A stretch of DNA of 64,000 bases from contig NZ_JAERSD010000006.1 in the NCBI RefSeq assembly GCF_017912555.1, forward strand, positions 62,001-126,000, given 5' to 3'. Shown here one piece after another: positions 16,871 through 26,558 of the stretch; the first letter of the stretch is position 1, and each line of letters begins with the position of its first letter. Origin of the DNA: Bacillus sp. REN3. GTDB taxonomy: Bacteria > Bacillota > Bacilli > Bacillales > Cytobacillaceae. The notes below the pieces were generated by a model that was not told the DNA's origin, did not search any database, and worked only from the letters and a program-made list of their open reading frames with translations. A program made the position numbers and the translations under genes.

Positions 16871-17092
16871 ATGTATAGAAGCTTCTACCACTTTTTAATG
16901 AAGTATCGCAGTACAGCACCAAGAGACGCAATCAGCCGTTTTGCGAACGCGGCATATGACGATCTGGAATTCCCGAAAAACTCCGAAGACTATGACGAAA
17001 TCAGTTCCTATCTTGAAGTGAATGGCCATTATCCTGAAAGTATGGCCATTTTCGATGAAGCATGGGAGCTTTACATTATTTCCGAAAGCTAA
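16871..17092 (+). CDS. yozE: YozE family protein
   Basis: A 73-residue YozE (UPF0346) protein: the signature SFYHFLMKYR at the start and NHYPESMAIFDEAW-like NGHYPESMAIFDEAWELY at the end. The family is a small helical domain common in Firmicutes with unknown function. In Bacillus it travels with kamA and yokU. ATG 16871 with the AGGCGG ribosome site 5 nt upstream gives the usual family length. Confidence 0.88.
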   Translation: MYRSFYHFLMKYRSTAPRDAISRFANAAYDDLEFPKNSEDYDEISSYLEVNGHYPESMAIFDEAWELYIISES

Positions 17093-17093
17093 T

Positions 17094-17142
17094 CCTTCGT
17101 TCCTGCAGGCATTATGCCTCCTAAGGAATGGGGGGTTTTTTT
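17094..17142 (+). terminator. Terminator after yozE
   Basis: A long imperfect stem (CCTTCGTTCC with GGAATGGGGG, enclosing a small inner stem AGGCAT/ATGCCT) followed by GTTTTTTTC. Confidence 0.65.
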
Positions 17143-17551
17143 CATTTTGCAGGAACATTCTTCCTTTCACGTATATCAAGCGCACAGGAGGAATCATAAT
17201 CTTTACGCGGCTCCTCGCTCTGGGGAATTGTCGTATGGAGCCATATTGCTCCCGCAGCCAATCCCAGCATGGGGAGTTAACCCTTCCATCATCCCGTCTT
17301 GGAGTTGATTCTGCGCAGATCGTTTTAACCTTGTCTAGTATTCCGGCGATTTGCTTTAGAAGGTGTTGCGGCTGTATTTGCCGATGCTCCTCCCTATTGT
17401 CCGTGAGCCTTTTTATTGCATAAGATACAAAATCCTTGCGTCCGCTTCAGGTCTGAAAGCCATTCCCTCCATGTGTGCGTGGCGATTTTCAAGGTGATGC
17501 ATATACTGTGGTAATCACTTTTCACGACAGATCATTGAGAGGATGGAGGAC
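17143..17551. other. Intergenic region between yozE and yodN
   Basis: About 400 bases in which I see no gene with a ribosome site and no known RNA. CATATACT at 17498-17505, about 50 bp before yodN, loosely resembles a mother-cell sigma-factor -10 element; the match is too weak to assign. Confidence 0.3.
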
Positions 17552-18250
17552 ATGGAAAAGAGGAAGAAACCTAAATTTAACATCGGTGATACAGTCGTGA
17601 TCACGATTTATGGGATAGTAGGAAAGGTGACAGATATCAAATATCTGGATGGCCTCCATGTCTATGAAATCAATTACAGCGAGGGGCTCTATATGGAAGC
17701 GAGCCTGCAGAAGCTTTCGGAGTATGATGGCAAGCTTCTTGAAAAAGAGCAGATTGATATTGAATATAAATATTTCTTTGGCGACCTTGTTCAAGTTAAG
17801 GGGTATGGAGCCGACTTATTTAAGATCGTTGGCTTTAGGACTGAAATATGGAGGTATAAGGAGGATGCCTGGGAAGATGTCATTTACGAACTTTCCAGGA
17901 TCAAGGATGGTGAATGGCTCGAAGCGGGGGAGGAAGAGTTGACGCTTGTTGCCGATTCAGATAGCGCGGAAACCTTCATTCAAAAACTTGGTTTGCTATT
18001 TTCAGCCAATAAGGAAGTAAAGCCTGCAATCAATACGGAAAAAAAGCAATCGTCTTCTCGCGCAGGAGAAAAGGAAGGTTTGCGGAAACTACAACAAAAA
18101 AAGACGGCAATCGATCATCTCCTTGATCTCTATAATGATTACCGGATTTTATATAATTGGTTCCACGATGAAGAATATGCCCAGGTAATGAGGGTCATTA
18201 TCAGGAAGCTTTCACTCCTGGTGAACAATGATGGTAAAAGCACTGTTTAG
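17552..18250 (+). CDS. yodN: YodN-like protein of unknown function
   Basis: About 232 residues. The first 75 residues form an SH3-like beta-barrel pattern (FNIGDTVVITIYGIVGKVTDI, then YFFGDLVQVKGYGADLFKIVGFR repeats the pattern), followed by a charged linker and a helical C-terminus ending in LDLYNDYRILYNWF. Position between yozE and yozD matches B. subtilis yodN. No function is known to me. Start choice: ATG 17552 has GAGAGG 9 nt upstream; ATG 17543 lies against that site. Confidence 0.72.
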   Translation: MEKRKKPKFNIGDTVVITIYGIVGKVTDIKYLDGLHVYEINYSEGLYMEASLQKLSEYDGKLLEKEQIDIEYKYFFGDLVQVKGYGADLFKIVGFRTEIWRYKEDAWEDVIYELSRIKDGEWLEAGEEELTLVADSDSAETFIQKLGLLFSANKEVKPAINTEKKQSSSRAGEKEGLRKLQQKKTAIDHLLDLYNDYRILYNWFHDEEYAQVMRVIIRKLSLLVNNDGKSTV

Positions 18251-18515
18251 AGTATGCCCCCTATCTGTTTACTCGTGACAAGAATAACAGCGAACAAAAG
18301 AATCGTAAACAGGTTATCAGCCATATTTCTAAACGATCGAATTGTATTGAGGTCTCAAGCAATTCCTTCTACCCTGAAAACGCTCGGCAGTAGATGCAGC
18401 GTCTTTATCTTTCCCACTCCCCTTTCCTTCATTTTTTCTAGTCGATCCGGAATTTTCGCAGGCTTGGCATGAAACAGGCGATTGACACATAAGAATAAAA
18501 AAAGGGGGCGAATCT

Positions 18516-18683
18516 ATGAAAGAGATTGAAGTCTTTATCGATACGGAAGAGATTGCTGAATTTTTCTTTCATGAATTGGTGAAAAGGGGATACGTTCCCA
18601 CAGAAGAGGAACTTGAAGAAATGGCGGATATCACATTTGAATATTTGATTGAAAAATCGATCATTGATGAAGATCTTGAATGA
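18516..18683 (+). CDS. yozD: YozD-like small acidic protein
   Basis: A 55-residue acidic protein opening MKEIEVFIDTEEIAEFFFHE and containing GYVPTEEELEEMADITFEYL. It matches the small YozD proteins encoded beside yodN in Bacillus. ATG 18516 is preceded by AAAAGGGGGCG. Function unknown. The preceding 265 bases hold no recognisable gene. Confidence 0.72.
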   Translation: MKEIEVFIDTEEIAEFFFHELVKRGYVPTEEELEEMADITFEYLIEKSIIDEDLE

Positions 18684-18697
18684 GAAAGACTAAACCC

Positions 18698-18727
18698 AGG
18701 CGGGCCAGCAATCGGCCGGCCTTTTCG
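18698..18727 (+). terminator. Terminator after yozD
   Basis: Stem AGGCGGGCC / GGCCGGCCT with one mismatch, followed by TTTCG. The stretch from here to 19002 shows no gene. Confidence 0.55.
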
Positions 18728-19002
18728 TTTGGTTCTGATTAGGAATATTTTTAACCTGGTGCTGTTGTTGGATGAATTGGAAAGCTTAATGAAGGACCAC
18801 CATAACTTATCGTTCAAGCGTGAAAGGGATGAACTCCTCCTAGGAAGGCAGTGTCAAAGAGCCTGCCGGTCTGAGGGTTAACAGCGCGGATGCAACAAGA
18901 AATTCAGCATAGGCTCAGGATTCGATAAGACCTGAATATTTTTGAAACCGCAATCAGCCATAATCGTATATATATACATGAAAATAAAGGGAGGAAGAAA
19001 GG

Positions 19003-19773
19003 ATGTCATTATTCAATAAGGTTTTTGCAAGCGTAGGGATTGGTGCAGCGAAAGTAGATACGATGCTCGAAAAGGAACATGTGATGCCTGGCGAAGAAAT
19101 CCGGGGAATTGTCCAGGTCAGGGGGGGAAACGCTGCACAACAAATAGATGAAATTTACCTGGCGCTTCATACTACTTATATAAAAGAAACGAATGATAAA
19201 AAATACACTTCAACAGCCCAGATTGACCGGTTCAGGTTGACACAATCATTTTTGATCAAGGAAAACGAGCAAAAGCAATTTCCTTTTTCAATCAGGCTGC
19301 CGCTTGAAGTGCCGCTGTCTATGGGAAGGACGAAGGTCTGGGTATCCACTGGCCTGGATATTAAGAATGCCATCGACCCAACAGATAAAGACTACTTGAC
19401 CGTTGTACCGAGCCGTTTGATGGCAGGGATATTTGATGCCGTCGATGAACTTGGTTTCCGTTTAAGGGAAGCGGAATGTGAACAGGCACCAAGGCACCTT
19501 CGCAGACACCTTCCTTTTATTCAGGAATTCGAATTTGTGCCTATTTCTGGTCCTTACCGCGGACGTCTTGATGAACTGGAGATTATTTTCTACCCAAACA
19601 GCCAGGATGAAGTGGAAATACTTATGCAGGTTGACCGCAGGGCAAGGGGGCTTGGCGGATTCCTTTCAGAGGCTATGGGTATGGATGAATCGTTTGTGAG
19701 GATGACTTTGCATGCCTCTGATATTCACGGAATGAAACAAAAAATCCAATCAGTGCTTGAACGTTATTGCTGA
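19003..19773 (+). CDS. spo0M: Sporulation-control protein Spo0M
   Basis: A 256-residue SpoOM/arrestin-like protein: start MSLFNKVFASVGIGAAKVDT, then VMPGEEIRGIVQVRGG and a C-terminal helical part after residue 210. In B. subtilis Spo0M influences entry into sporulation and cell morphology; it has an arrestin-like beta-sandwich. Length matches the family. ATG 19003 follows GGGAGGAAG. The gene is single and ends in a bidirectional terminator shared with a small minus-strand gene. Confidence 0.92.
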   Translation: MSLFNKVFASVGIGAAKVDTMLEKEHVMPGEEIRGIVQVRGGNAAQQIDEIYLALHTTYIKETNDKKYTSTAQIDRFRLTQSFLIKENEQKQFPFSIRLPLEVPLSMGRTKVWVSTGLDIKNAIDPTDKDYLTVVPSRLMAGIFDAVDELGFRLREAECEQAPRHLRRHLPFIQEFEFVPISGPYRGRLDELEIIFYPNSQDEVEILMQVDRRARGLGGFLSEAMGMDESFVRMTLHASDIHGMKQKIQSVLERYC

Positions 19774-19775
19774 AA

Positions 19776-19817
19776 AATAACAGGGGATGATGCATTTTGC
19801 GTCATCCCCCTGTTATT
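19776..19817. terminator. Bidirectional terminator between spo0M and a small minus-strand gene
   Basis: Stem AATAACAGGGGATGA / TCATCCCCCTGTTATT, nearly perfect, AT-rich at both ends so usable on both strands. Confidence 0.85.
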
Positions 19818-19947
19818 ATGCATTGTTCTTTCTTCCCGTTGCGGAAGATTCCTTTCCGTGCGCCTCCTGCTCAGCGATGATCGCTTCAGGCGGCAGATGG
19901 TTGTTTTTCTTTGGTGAATTTATGCGGTTGCGATGTTTTTTCCCCAT
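19816..19947 (-). CDS. Small basic protein, possibly spore-associated
   Basis: A 43-residue ORF on the minus strand, starting MGKKHRNRINSPKKNNHLPPE and containing AIIAEQEAHGKES. The strong AGGAGGATTGAAA ribosome site before ATG and the shared terminator make it convincing despite its size. The basic N-terminus and overall composition recall minor small acid-soluble spore proteins, but I cannot name a family. It converges on spo0M. Confidence 0.65.
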   Translation of the reverse strand: MGKKHRNRINSPKKNNHLPPEAIIAEQEAHGKESSATGRKNNA

Positions 19948-20139
19948 TTTCAATCCTCCTTGAATAAAGTTCCATGATCGTGTAGCCAATCAGGATTTAA
20001 CTCTTTTATCATTCATGCGTATATCATTCTACCCATAGACTTCCCTGAACGAAAATTGTCATGAATCTGAAGATTTTCCTGCGCAGCTATATTATGGTAT
20101 AGTTTTGTAGTAATAACCCATTAGGATGGAGGATGTCAA

Positions 20140-20844
20140 ATGAGTGTACATATTGGTGCTAAAGAAAATGAAATCGCTGAAACAGTATTGCTGCCAGGTG
20201 ATCCTCTCAGGGCAAAATATATCGCGGAGACCTTTCTTGAAAATGCCCAGCTATATAATGAGGTACGGAACATGTTCGGCTATACAGGCACCTATAAAGG
20301 AAAGCGAATTTCGGTGCAGGGTACGGGAATGGGCGTTCCCTCCATTTCCATCTACATAAATGAACTGATGAGCAGCTATAATGTGCAAAACCTGATCAGG
20401 GTCGGCACTTGCGGAGCCATCCAGAAAGATGTAAAAGTACGTGACGTCATCCTGGCGATGAGTTCTTCAACAGATTCCCAGATGAACCGCCTGACTTTCG
20501 GCGGCGTGGATTATGCCCCAACTGCCAGCTTTGAACTTCTGTATAAGGCATATAACACTGGTCTGGAAAAAGGCTTGAACCTTAAAGTGGGAAATGTTTT
20601 CACCGCTGACCAATTTTACAACGACAATGCAGAGCTGGAAAAGTGGGCAGATTACCAAATTCTGGCTATAGAAATGGAAACAACAGCTTTATACACGCTT
20701 GCAGCTAAATACGATCGTAAGGCATTATCGATCCTTACCGTCAGCGACCATATTCTTACTGGTGAGGAAACAACTGCAGAGGAAAGGCAGACAACCTTCA
20801 ATGACATGATTGAAGTGGCACTTGAGGCTGCGATTAAAGAATAA
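20140..20844 (+). CDS. deoD: Purine-nucleoside phosphorylase, DeoD type
   Basis: A 234-residue hexameric purine nucleoside phosphorylase for nucleoside salvage, splitting (deoxy)nucleosides with phosphate into base and (deoxy)ribose-1-phosphate. Motifs: [36 protein letters not shown]-like [23 protein letters not shown] for ribose binding and [16 protein letters not shown] with the catalytic Asp. ATG 20140 follows ATGGAGGATGTC. Adjacent yodJ keeps B. subtilis synteny. Confidence 0.97.
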   Translation: MSVHIGAKENEIAETVLLPGDPLRAKYIAETFLENAQLYNEVRNMFGYTGTYKGKRISVQGTGMGVPSISIYINELMSSYNVQNLIRVGTCGAIQKDVKVRDVILAMSSSTDSQMNRLTFGGVDYAPTASFELLYKAYNTGLEKGLNLKVGNVFTADQFYNDNAELEKWADYQILAIEMETTALYTLAAKYDRKALSILTVSDHILTGEETTAEERQTTFNDMIEVALEAAIKE

Positions 20845-20857
20845 AGTTTTGAAACCC

Positions 20858-20890
20858 TAAACCCTTTCCACAGAGAAAGGGTTTTCTTTT
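20858..20890 (+). terminator. Terminator after deoD
   Basis: Stem AAACCCTTTC / GAAAGGGTTTT with a 6-nt loop and a T-rich tail. Confidence 0.85.
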
Positions 20891-20995
20891 AATAATTGGA
20901 TTGAAGCTTCGAATGCAAATTAAGGCATTCGATATTTTTTCCTATAAATGATAAAATGGTTATTGCTCAAGAAAAGCTTAAGATTGGTGGAAAAA

Positions 20996-21856
20996 ATGAA
21001 ACGGTTTTTATTATTGTCTTTAACACCATTGGTGTTGGCTGGCTGTAAGCCTATCGACTCGTATTTAGAAAAGGTTCCCTATATTGGGGAAAAACTAATT
21101 GGACAAGATCAGGAAAATGATGGACAAGCTCCTGAGAAAAATGAAGCCGATGGCGAGGGAGAAAAATCCCCACAGCATCCTGCTGGAAAACCAGCATCTG
21201 AAGATGGGGAACTTGTGCTCGAAGCTTCCTATTTCAATGTCATCCAGCAGCAGGATGGCAGGAATGTCATCCAGAATCCGCAAAATATCCTGTCTCTTGT
21301 GAACAAAATATTTGGTCTTCCGGCCAATTACATCCCGAGTGACTTAGTCAGGCCGAATGTGCCCTTTTCGTTCGGCGAACAAAAGCTGGAAAAAAGCCTG
21401 ATGAGAAAAGAGGCGGCAACCGCTCTTGAAAAAATGTTTGCCGAAGCTAAAAGCGCTGGAATTGACTTGGCTGCAGTTTCCGGTTACCGCTCCTACGGTC
21501 GGCAAAACACTCTATTTAATGCCGAAGTGAAACGGGTTGGCAAGGAAAGAGCCGTGGAAGCAGTGGCCTTTCCAGGCAGCAGTGAACACCAAACCGGATT
21601 GACGATGGATATTTCCAGCAGGTCAAACAACTTCAATCTAAACGAAGAGTTCGAAACGACGAAGGAAGGAATCTGGCTGAGGCACAATGCCCATAAATAT
21701 GGGTTTATATTGAGATACCCAAAGGGAAAAGAAGACATAACAGGTTATATGTATGAACCTTGGCATTTCAGGTATGTAGGGGTAAAGGCCGCAACAGAAA
21801 TTTATGAGAACGACTGGACACTGGAAGAATACTTTGAGAATGTGAAGAAAATTTAA
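20996..21856 (+). CDS. yodJ: D-alanyl-D-alanine carboxypeptidase lipoprotein (VanY/M15B, YodJ)
   Basis: A 286-residue lipoprotein: signal MKRFLLLSLTPLVLAGC with the lipobox Cys, a charged linker, then an M15B peptidase domain. Zinc and catalytic motifs: SSEHQTGLTMDIS (SxHxxGxxxD) and EPWHFRYVG (ExWHxRY), with SGYRSYGRQ upstream. It trims the terminal D-Ala from peptidoglycan pentapeptides outside the membrane. ATG 20996 follows GGTGG; the frame extends to 20948, but the upstream part would disrupt the signal peptide. Confidence 0.9.
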   Translation: MKRFLLLSLTPLVLAGCKPIDSYLEKVPYIGEKLIGQDQENDGQAPEKNEADGEGEKSPQHPAGKPASEDGELVLEASYFNVIQQQDGRNVIQNPQNILSLVNKIFGLPANYIPSDLVRPNVPFSFGEQKLEKSLMRKEAATALEKMFAEAKSAGIDLAAVSGYRSYGRQNTLFNAEVKRVGKERAVEAVAFPGSSEHQTGLTMDISSRSNNFNLNEEFETTKEGIWLRHNAHKYGFILRYPKGKEDITGYMYEPWHFRYVGVKAATEIYENDWTLEEYFENVKKI

Positions 21857-21867
21857 TGGATTAGGGC

Positions 21868-21898
21868 TTGGCACTTCGGATCGCCGGGCCTTTTTTAT
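21868..21898 (+). terminator. Terminator after yodJ
   Basis: Stem GGCTTGGC / GCCGGGCC with G-T wobbles, followed by TTTTTTATAA. Confidence 0.65.
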
Positions 21899-22105
21899 AA
21901 TGATTGGAAATTTAATTGTCGATGCGAAATGTTTGCTACACTTTGTACCAGCCGCTAATCAACCTTTCAGTAAAAGGATTCCGCCAGCCTGATTCATTGT
22001 TGCAGAATGAGGGAGGATGTCGTTTCAGGATATGTGACATTTATCAATGCATTTATTAAATAAAGGTATAAACTAACAAAATAAACAACTTTTTGATTGA
22101 ATAAT

Positions 22106-22127
22106 ATACTATACTGGGGTATAGTAA
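22106..22127 (+). promoter_or_regulatory. CsoR-like copper operator before copA
   Basis: TACTATACTGGGGTATAGTA is a near-palindrome with the GGGGTAT core typical of CsoR operators in front of copper genes in Bacillus. It lies about 90 bp before copA. No csoR gene occurs in the window. The rest of the 21899-22214 gap shows nothing else. Confidence 0.6.
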
Positions 22128-22214
22128 TATTTATAAGGTGTCTTCCTCTTTTTTATGGAAAGACAGAAAAATTGCGATAAGGGCTCTGCCCGATTACCTG
22201 TGAGGTGAAAAATA

Positions 22215-22778
22215 TTGAAGGAACAAATAAGCGTGGATATTACCGGAATGACCTGTGCATCGTGCTCCACAAGAATAGAGAAAGTCCTGAACAAAATGGA
22301 TGGGGTTGAAGCAACTGTTAATCTGGCAATGGAAAATGCTTCGGTCAGCTATGACCCCGACAAAATCAATTCAGATGACATTTTCAATAAAATCAACGAT
22401 CTCGGCTATGGAGTCAGGAACGAAAAAGTGGACCTTGATGTTTTCGGAATGACTTGTGCTGCGTGTTCAACAAGGATAGAGAAAGTACTCAATAAAATGG
22501 AGGGCATGATTTCAGCAACAGTCAACCTTGCAACGGAATCCGCGACTGTCGAATTCAACAGTGCCGTCCTGCCGATGGAAAAGATCATCGCAAAAATCCA
22601 GGATTTGGGCTATGACGCGAAGGAAAAGGCCCAGCGGGAAGCCAAGGCAAAGCAGAAGGAAGAAGAAATAAATGCCAAAAAACATTGCTCATTTCAATCC
22701 TGCTCTCCCTCCCGCTGCTTTATACAATGGTTGGCCACGCTCCGTGGGATACAGGGTTGCCAATGCCGCCTTTGCTGA
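22215..22778 (+). CDS. copA: Copper-transporting P-type ATPase CopA, N-terminal metal-binding part (frame change follows)
   Basis: Two heavy-metal-associated domains: GMTCASC (Cys14, Cys17) and GMTCAACS (Cys81, Cys84), about 150 residues, joined by a charged helix. After ...EINAKK at the six-A run 22677-22682 the frame runs into an unrelated Cys-rich tail and stops at 22778. The rest of CopA continues in the -1 frame from 22685. One extra A in the run would restore [13 protein letters not shown]. So this is either an inactivating 1-base deletion, a homopolymer sequencing error, or ribosomal -1 slippage that makes both a two-domain copper chaperone and full CopA. TTG 22215 follows GAGGTG. Confidence 0.75.
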   Translation: MKEQISVDITGMTCASCSTRIEKVLNKMDGVEATVNLAMENASVSYDPDKINSDDIFNKINDLGYGVRNEKVDLDVFGMTCAACSTRIEKVLNKMEGMISATVNLATESATVEFNSAVLPMEKIIAKIQDLGYDAKEKAQREAKAKQKEEEINAKKHCSFQSCSPSRCFIQWLATLRGIQGCQCRLC

Positions 22779-24607
22779 TGAATCCTTGGTTCCAGCTCGT
22801 GTTGGCTACACCTGTTCAGTTTTATATTGGCGGTCAATTCTATGTAGGTGCATACAAATCATTAAAGAACAAAAGCGCCAACATGGATGTACTAGTAGCC
22901 CTAGGTACTTCGGCTGCCTATTTCTATAGCCTTGCTGAAGCGATTAAAACGATCGGCGATCCAGGCTACCATCCTCATTTATATTTTGAAACGAGCGCTG
23001 TCCTGATTACATTGATTCTGGTTGGGAAACTGTTTGAAGCCCTTGCCAAAGGCCGCACCACAGAAGCGATTTCTAAATTGCTTAGCCTTCAGGCAAAAGA
23101 AGCAACTGTCATTCGTGACGGACAGGAAGTAAAAGTGCCAATCGAAGATGTTAAGGTTAACGATACGATTATTGTTAAGCCTGGAGAAAAAATCCCAGTC
23201 GATGGAAAAGTTATATCCGGCCAATCCGCTGTGGATGAAGCCATGATTACTGGAGAGTCCATCCCTGTTGAAAAAATTGCTGGGGACTCTGTGATTGGTG
23301 CAACGATCAACAAAAATGGAACTCTGACGATGACAGCTACGAAAGTTGGAAAAGATACCGCTCTTGCAGGAATTATCAAAGTCGTCGAAGACGCCCAGGG
23401 CAGCAAGGCACCAATCCAGCGGGTGGCAGATACGATTTCCGGTATTTTCGTGCCAATCGTTGTAGCGATTTCTGCCGTTACCTTCCTTGTATGGTATTTT
23501 GGAGTTGCACCTGGTGACTTTGCAGCTGCACTTGAAACAGCAATCGCTGTACTGGTCATTGCCTGCCCGTGCGCCCTTGGCCTGGCAACCCCAACCTCTA
23601 TCATGGTCGGAACAGGTAAAGGGGCAGAAAACGGGATTTTGTTCAAGGGCGGGGAACATCTGGAGGCAACCCATAAAATCAATGCTATTGTCCTTGATAA
23701 AACGGGTACTATTACAAAAGGGAAGCCTAGCGTGACAGATTTCGAGGTTTTTGGCGATGAACGAAAGGTGCTCCAATACCTTGTTTCAGCAGAGAAAGCA
23801 TCCGAACACCCTCTTGCCGAGGCGATAGTTGAATATGGCCAGTCAATAAACGTCGAAGTCCTGCACATGGATGAATTCGAGGCTATACCAGGACATGGCA
23901 TCTCAGCTGTAATTGACGGTGACTCAGTGTTTGTCGGTACAAGGAAGCTGATGGCCAAAGAAGGCATTGAATACAAGAATCATGAACCAAGACTTGAAGA
24001 AATGGAAACCGAGGGAAAAACTGCGATGATGATCGCGATCAACCAGGAAGTCCAGGGAATCGTTGCAGTCGCAGATACTGTAAAAGAAACAGCGAAGGCA
24101 GCGATTGGAGAACTGAAGTCTCTGGGAATTGACGTGTATATGCTTACTGGGGATAATACCCGCACTGCCAAGGCGATTGCTATGCAGGTTGGTGTCGATC
24201 ATGTAATAGCAGAAGTATTGCCAGAGGAGAAAGCAAACCATATCAAGGAACTTCAATTGCAAGGCAAGAAAGTAGCGATGGTTGGCGATGGAATCAATGA
24301 CGCACCTGCGCTTGCACTTGCTGATATCGGGATAGCGATTGGCACGGGTACAGATGTGGCGATTGAAGCTGCTGACGTAACCATACTTGGCGGTGAGTTG
24401 ACTCTCATTCCAAAGGCGATTACGCTTAGCAAAAAAACAATGCAGAATATCCGCCAAAATCTGTTCTGGGCGCTAGCCTATAATTCAGCAGGCATTCCTG
24501 TCGCGGCGATGGGACTGCTCGCACCATGGCTGGCCGGCGCTGCAATGGCTTTCAGTTCAGTTTCTGTCGTGACTAATTCCCTTCGTTTGAAGCGGATTAA
24601 GTTATAA
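22685..24607 (+). CDS. copA: CopA membrane and catalytic part, in the -1 frame
   Basis: About 640 residues of a P1B-type copper ATPase: membrane helices, actuator motif [11 protein letters not shown], ion-binding [13 protein letters not shown], phosphorylation site [30 protein letters not shown] and [12 protein letters not shown], ending in two helices. All catalytic motifs are intact, so selection still acts on this part or the frame change is recent. It exports Cu(I) across the membrane. It lacks its own ribosome site at 22685, so it needs the upstream frame. With the N-terminal part the protein would be near 800 residues, the normal length. copZ follows 28 bp downstream. Confidence 0.85.
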   Translation: MLISILLSLPLLYTMVGHAPWDTGLPMPPLLMNPWFQLVLATPVQFYIGGQFYVGAYKSLKNKSANMDVLVALGTSAAYFYSLAEAIKTIGDPGYHPHLYFETSAVLITLILVGKLFEALAKGRTTEAISKLLSLQAKEATVIRDGQEVKVPIEDVKVNDTIIVKPGEKIPVDGKVISGQSAVDEAMITGESIPVEKIAGDSVIGATINKNGTLTMTATKVGKDTALAGIIKVVEDAQGSKAPIQRVADTISGIFVPIVVAISAVTFLVWYFGVAPGDFAAALETAIAVLVIACPCALGLATPTSIMVGTGKGAENGILFKGGEHLEATHKINAIVLDKTGTITKGKPSVTDFEVFGDERKVLQYLVSAEKASEHPLAEAIVEYGQSINVEVLHMDEFEAIPGHGISAVIDGDSVFVGTRKLMAKEGIEYKNHEPRLEEMETEGKTAMMIAINQEVQGIVAVADTVKETAKAAIGELKSLGIDVYMLTGDNTRTAKAIAMQVGVDHVIAEVLPEEKANHIKELQLQGKKVAMVGDGINDAPALALADIGIAIGTGTDVAIEAADVTILGGELTLIPKAITLSKKTMQNIRQNLFWALAYNSAGIPVAAMGLLAPWLAGAAMAFSSVSVVTNSLRLKRIKL

Positions 24608-24635
24608 ATTTTATCAAAAGAGAGGAAGATTCTAA

Positions 24636-24842
24636 ATGGAGAAAACAACTCTAAAAGTATCAGGTATGACTTGCGGACACTGTGAAAAGGCTGTGAAAAA
24701 CGCCTTGTTGGGTGTCGATGGTGTAGCAAGCGTTGTTGTATCCCTTTCAGAAGGAACAGCAGAAGTAGAATATGATGCTTCAAAAGCGGAAGTAGGCAAA
24801 ATGAAATCTGCTGTTGAAGATCAGGGCTATGATGTAGAATAA
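24636..24842 (+). CDS. copZ: Copper chaperone CopZ
   Basis: A 68-residue single heavy-metal-associated domain with GMTCGHC (Cys13, Cys16) that delivers Cu(I) to CopA. The order copA-copZ is the reverse of B. subtilis copZ-copA. ATG 24636 follows AAGAGAGGAAG. A strong terminator follows, so copA-copZ is a two-gene operon under the CsoR-like operator. Confidence 0.95.
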   Translation: MEKTTLKVSGMTCGHCEKAVKNALLGVDGVASVVVSLSEGTAEVEYDASKAEVGKMKSAVEDQGYDVE

Positions 24843-24848
24843 GATTGG

Positions 24849-24882
24849 AAAAGCAGCGGTGAAAATTGTCCCGCTGCTTTTT
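24849..24882 (+). terminator. Terminator after copZ
   Basis: Stem AAAAGCAGCGG / CCGCTGCTTTTTC with an 11-nt loop. Confidence 0.85.
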
Positions 24883-24982
24883 CTATGCAGGGATGGCCCC
24901 TCTGTTTTTCTGTTAATTTTACGGTAAAAATGTTATTCTATTCATTAGGGATTTTAGCTTGTTGTGAAAGTGGTGAATAGGG

Positions 24983-26488
24983 TTGGATCAAAAAGATATA
25001 AATGAAGGAAGTAAAGATGGGGCAAGGAACGAAGAAAAGACTGCTGAATCGGGAACGGATCCCAAAAACGGTTTTCTTCGGATCAAAAAGTTCCATTTCG
25101 CAATGCTCTTATTTTTCCTTGTGTTTTTAACTGCAGGGATTACGACCTTCGCTTTAGCCTTTGGCGAAGATAAGCCGGCTGTAAAGGTAATACGTGAACG
25201 GGAAGAATTCGCAAAACTGTATGATGCATATGATACGATCAAGAACGACTACTATGAAGATGTCGATCAAGAGAAACTCATTAATGGAGCCATTGATGGA
25301 ATGCTCGAAGCACTTGATGACCCATATTCTGATTATATGAGCAAGGAAGACGCAAAGAGTTTCCACCAAAGCCTTTCATCCTCATTTGAAGGGATTGGAG
25401 CTGAGATACAGGAGCGCGATGGCCACATTGTCATTGTCACACCACTGAAGGGATCTCCTGCTGAAAAAGCGGGCCTAAAACCGGAGGACCGAATTATGTC
25501 CGTTGATGGGAAGAGCCTGCAAGGGAAGAGCAGTACAGAAGCAGTTGCTTTAATCCGGGGTAAAAAAGGGACTGATGTCAAGCTTTCTATCCTTAGGCAT
25601 GGAGCGCAACAGCCAGTTGATATCACGATTACCAGGGACACAATCCCTATTGAAACGGTATATGGGGAAATGCTAGAGGATGGAATCGCAAAGGTCCAGA
25701 TTACGAATTTCTCAGAAAAGACAGCTGCCGAGCTAGTCGATGTCCTGAATGACATGCAGGAAAAGGGAATGAAGGGCCTAATCCTGGATGTAAGGCAAAA
25801 TCCTGGGGGGCTACTTGACCAGGCAGTCAAGATTTCAAGTCTGTTCGTTCCGGAAGGGAAAGTGCTTTTCAAGGTTGAAGATCGCCAAGGGAATGTGGAG
25901 GAATTTGCTTCAGAGAATAAAAACAACCACAATATTCCTCTAGTGGTTGTTATTGATAAAGGAAGCGCAAGTGCTTCAGAAATACTTGCCGGAGCAGTCA
26001 GTGAATCCGCGAATGTGCCGCTTGTCGGCGAAAAATCATTTGGAAAAGGAACGGTCCAAAGGGCAGAGGATTTCAGCGACGGCTCCAACATGAAATTCAC
26101 CACTGAAAAGTGGTTAACGCCGGAAGGGAACTGGATCCATAAGAAAGGAATCAAACCTGATTACGAGGTGTCCCTTCCTGATTATGCTTCTTTGCCATTC
26201 ATCGACCCCGAAAACGAACTGAAGGTATCTTCAGCTTCCGAACAAGTCAAGGCTGCGCAAAAAATGCTGAAGGCATTGGGATACAATCCAGGCAGGGAAG
26301 ATGGGTATTATGATGAAAAAACAAAAGAAGCTGTAAAGGCATTCCAGCAGGATAAGAAGCTTGAAGGGACCGGTACTCTCAAGGGTTCTTCCACAATTGA
26401 ACTGATGAACGCACTTCGAGAAAAGATTGAGAAAGACGATCCGCAAATTCAGAAAGCAATCGAAGTTTTGAAAAAGGAAATAAAATGA
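24983..26488 (+). CDS. ctpB: Carboxy-terminal processing protease CtpB (S41)
   Basis: A 501-residue S41 protease: a membrane anchor at about residues 35-57, a PDZ domain (about 125-210), the catalytic domain with the Ser in IDKGSASASEILAGAV and the Lys in EKSFGKGTVQ, and a C-terminal peptidoglycan-binding domain (MLKALGYNPGREDGYYDEKTKEAV region). In B. subtilis CtpB is secreted into the intermembrane space of the forespore and cleaves SpoIVFA to activate sigma-K. TTG 24983 is the best start; GTGGTGAATAGGG lies before it, but the site is weak. Confidence 0.9.
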   Translation: MDQKDINEGSKDGARNEEKTAESGTDPKNGFLRIKKFHFAMLLFFLVFLTAGITTFALAFGEDKPAVKVIREREEFAKLYDAYDTIKNDYYEDVDQEKLINGAIDGMLEALDDPYSDYMSKEDAKSFHQSLSSSFEGIGAEIQERDGHIVIVTPLKGSPAEKAGLKPEDRIMSVDGKSLQGKSSTEAVALIRGKKGTDVKLSILRHGAQQPVDITITRDTIPIETVYGEMLEDGIAKVQITNFSEKTAAELVDVLNDMQEKGMKGLILDVRQNPGGLLDQAVKISSLFVPEGKVLFKVEDRQGNVEEFASENKNNHNIPLVVVIDKGSASASEILAGAVSESANVPLVGEKSFGKGTVQRAEDFSDGSNMKFTTEKWLTPEGNWIHKKGIKPDYEVSLPDYASLPFIDPENELKVSSASEQVKAAQKMLKALGYNPGREDGYYDEKTKEAVKAFQQDKKLEGTGTLKGSSTIELMNALREKIEKDDPQIQKAIEVLKKEIK

Positions 26489-26495
26489 TTTTTGT

Positions 26496-26524
26496 GAATC
26501 TCCAGTTCCTGCTGGAGATTTTCA
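26496..26524 (+). terminator. Terminator after ctpB
   Basis: Stem GAATCTCCAG / CTGGAGATTTTC with a 6-nt loop. Confidence 0.8.
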
Positions 26525-26558
26525 CTATTTGATTTTAAAAAAGGCAGGCGGGAGAAAA

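Noticed and set aside
18254-18472. A 72-codon frame between yodN and yozD
   Set aside because: No ribosome site and no protein-like pattern.
22672-22929. A separate gene in the third frame over the copA junction
   Set aside because: It is a shadow of the ATPase body without a ribosome site.
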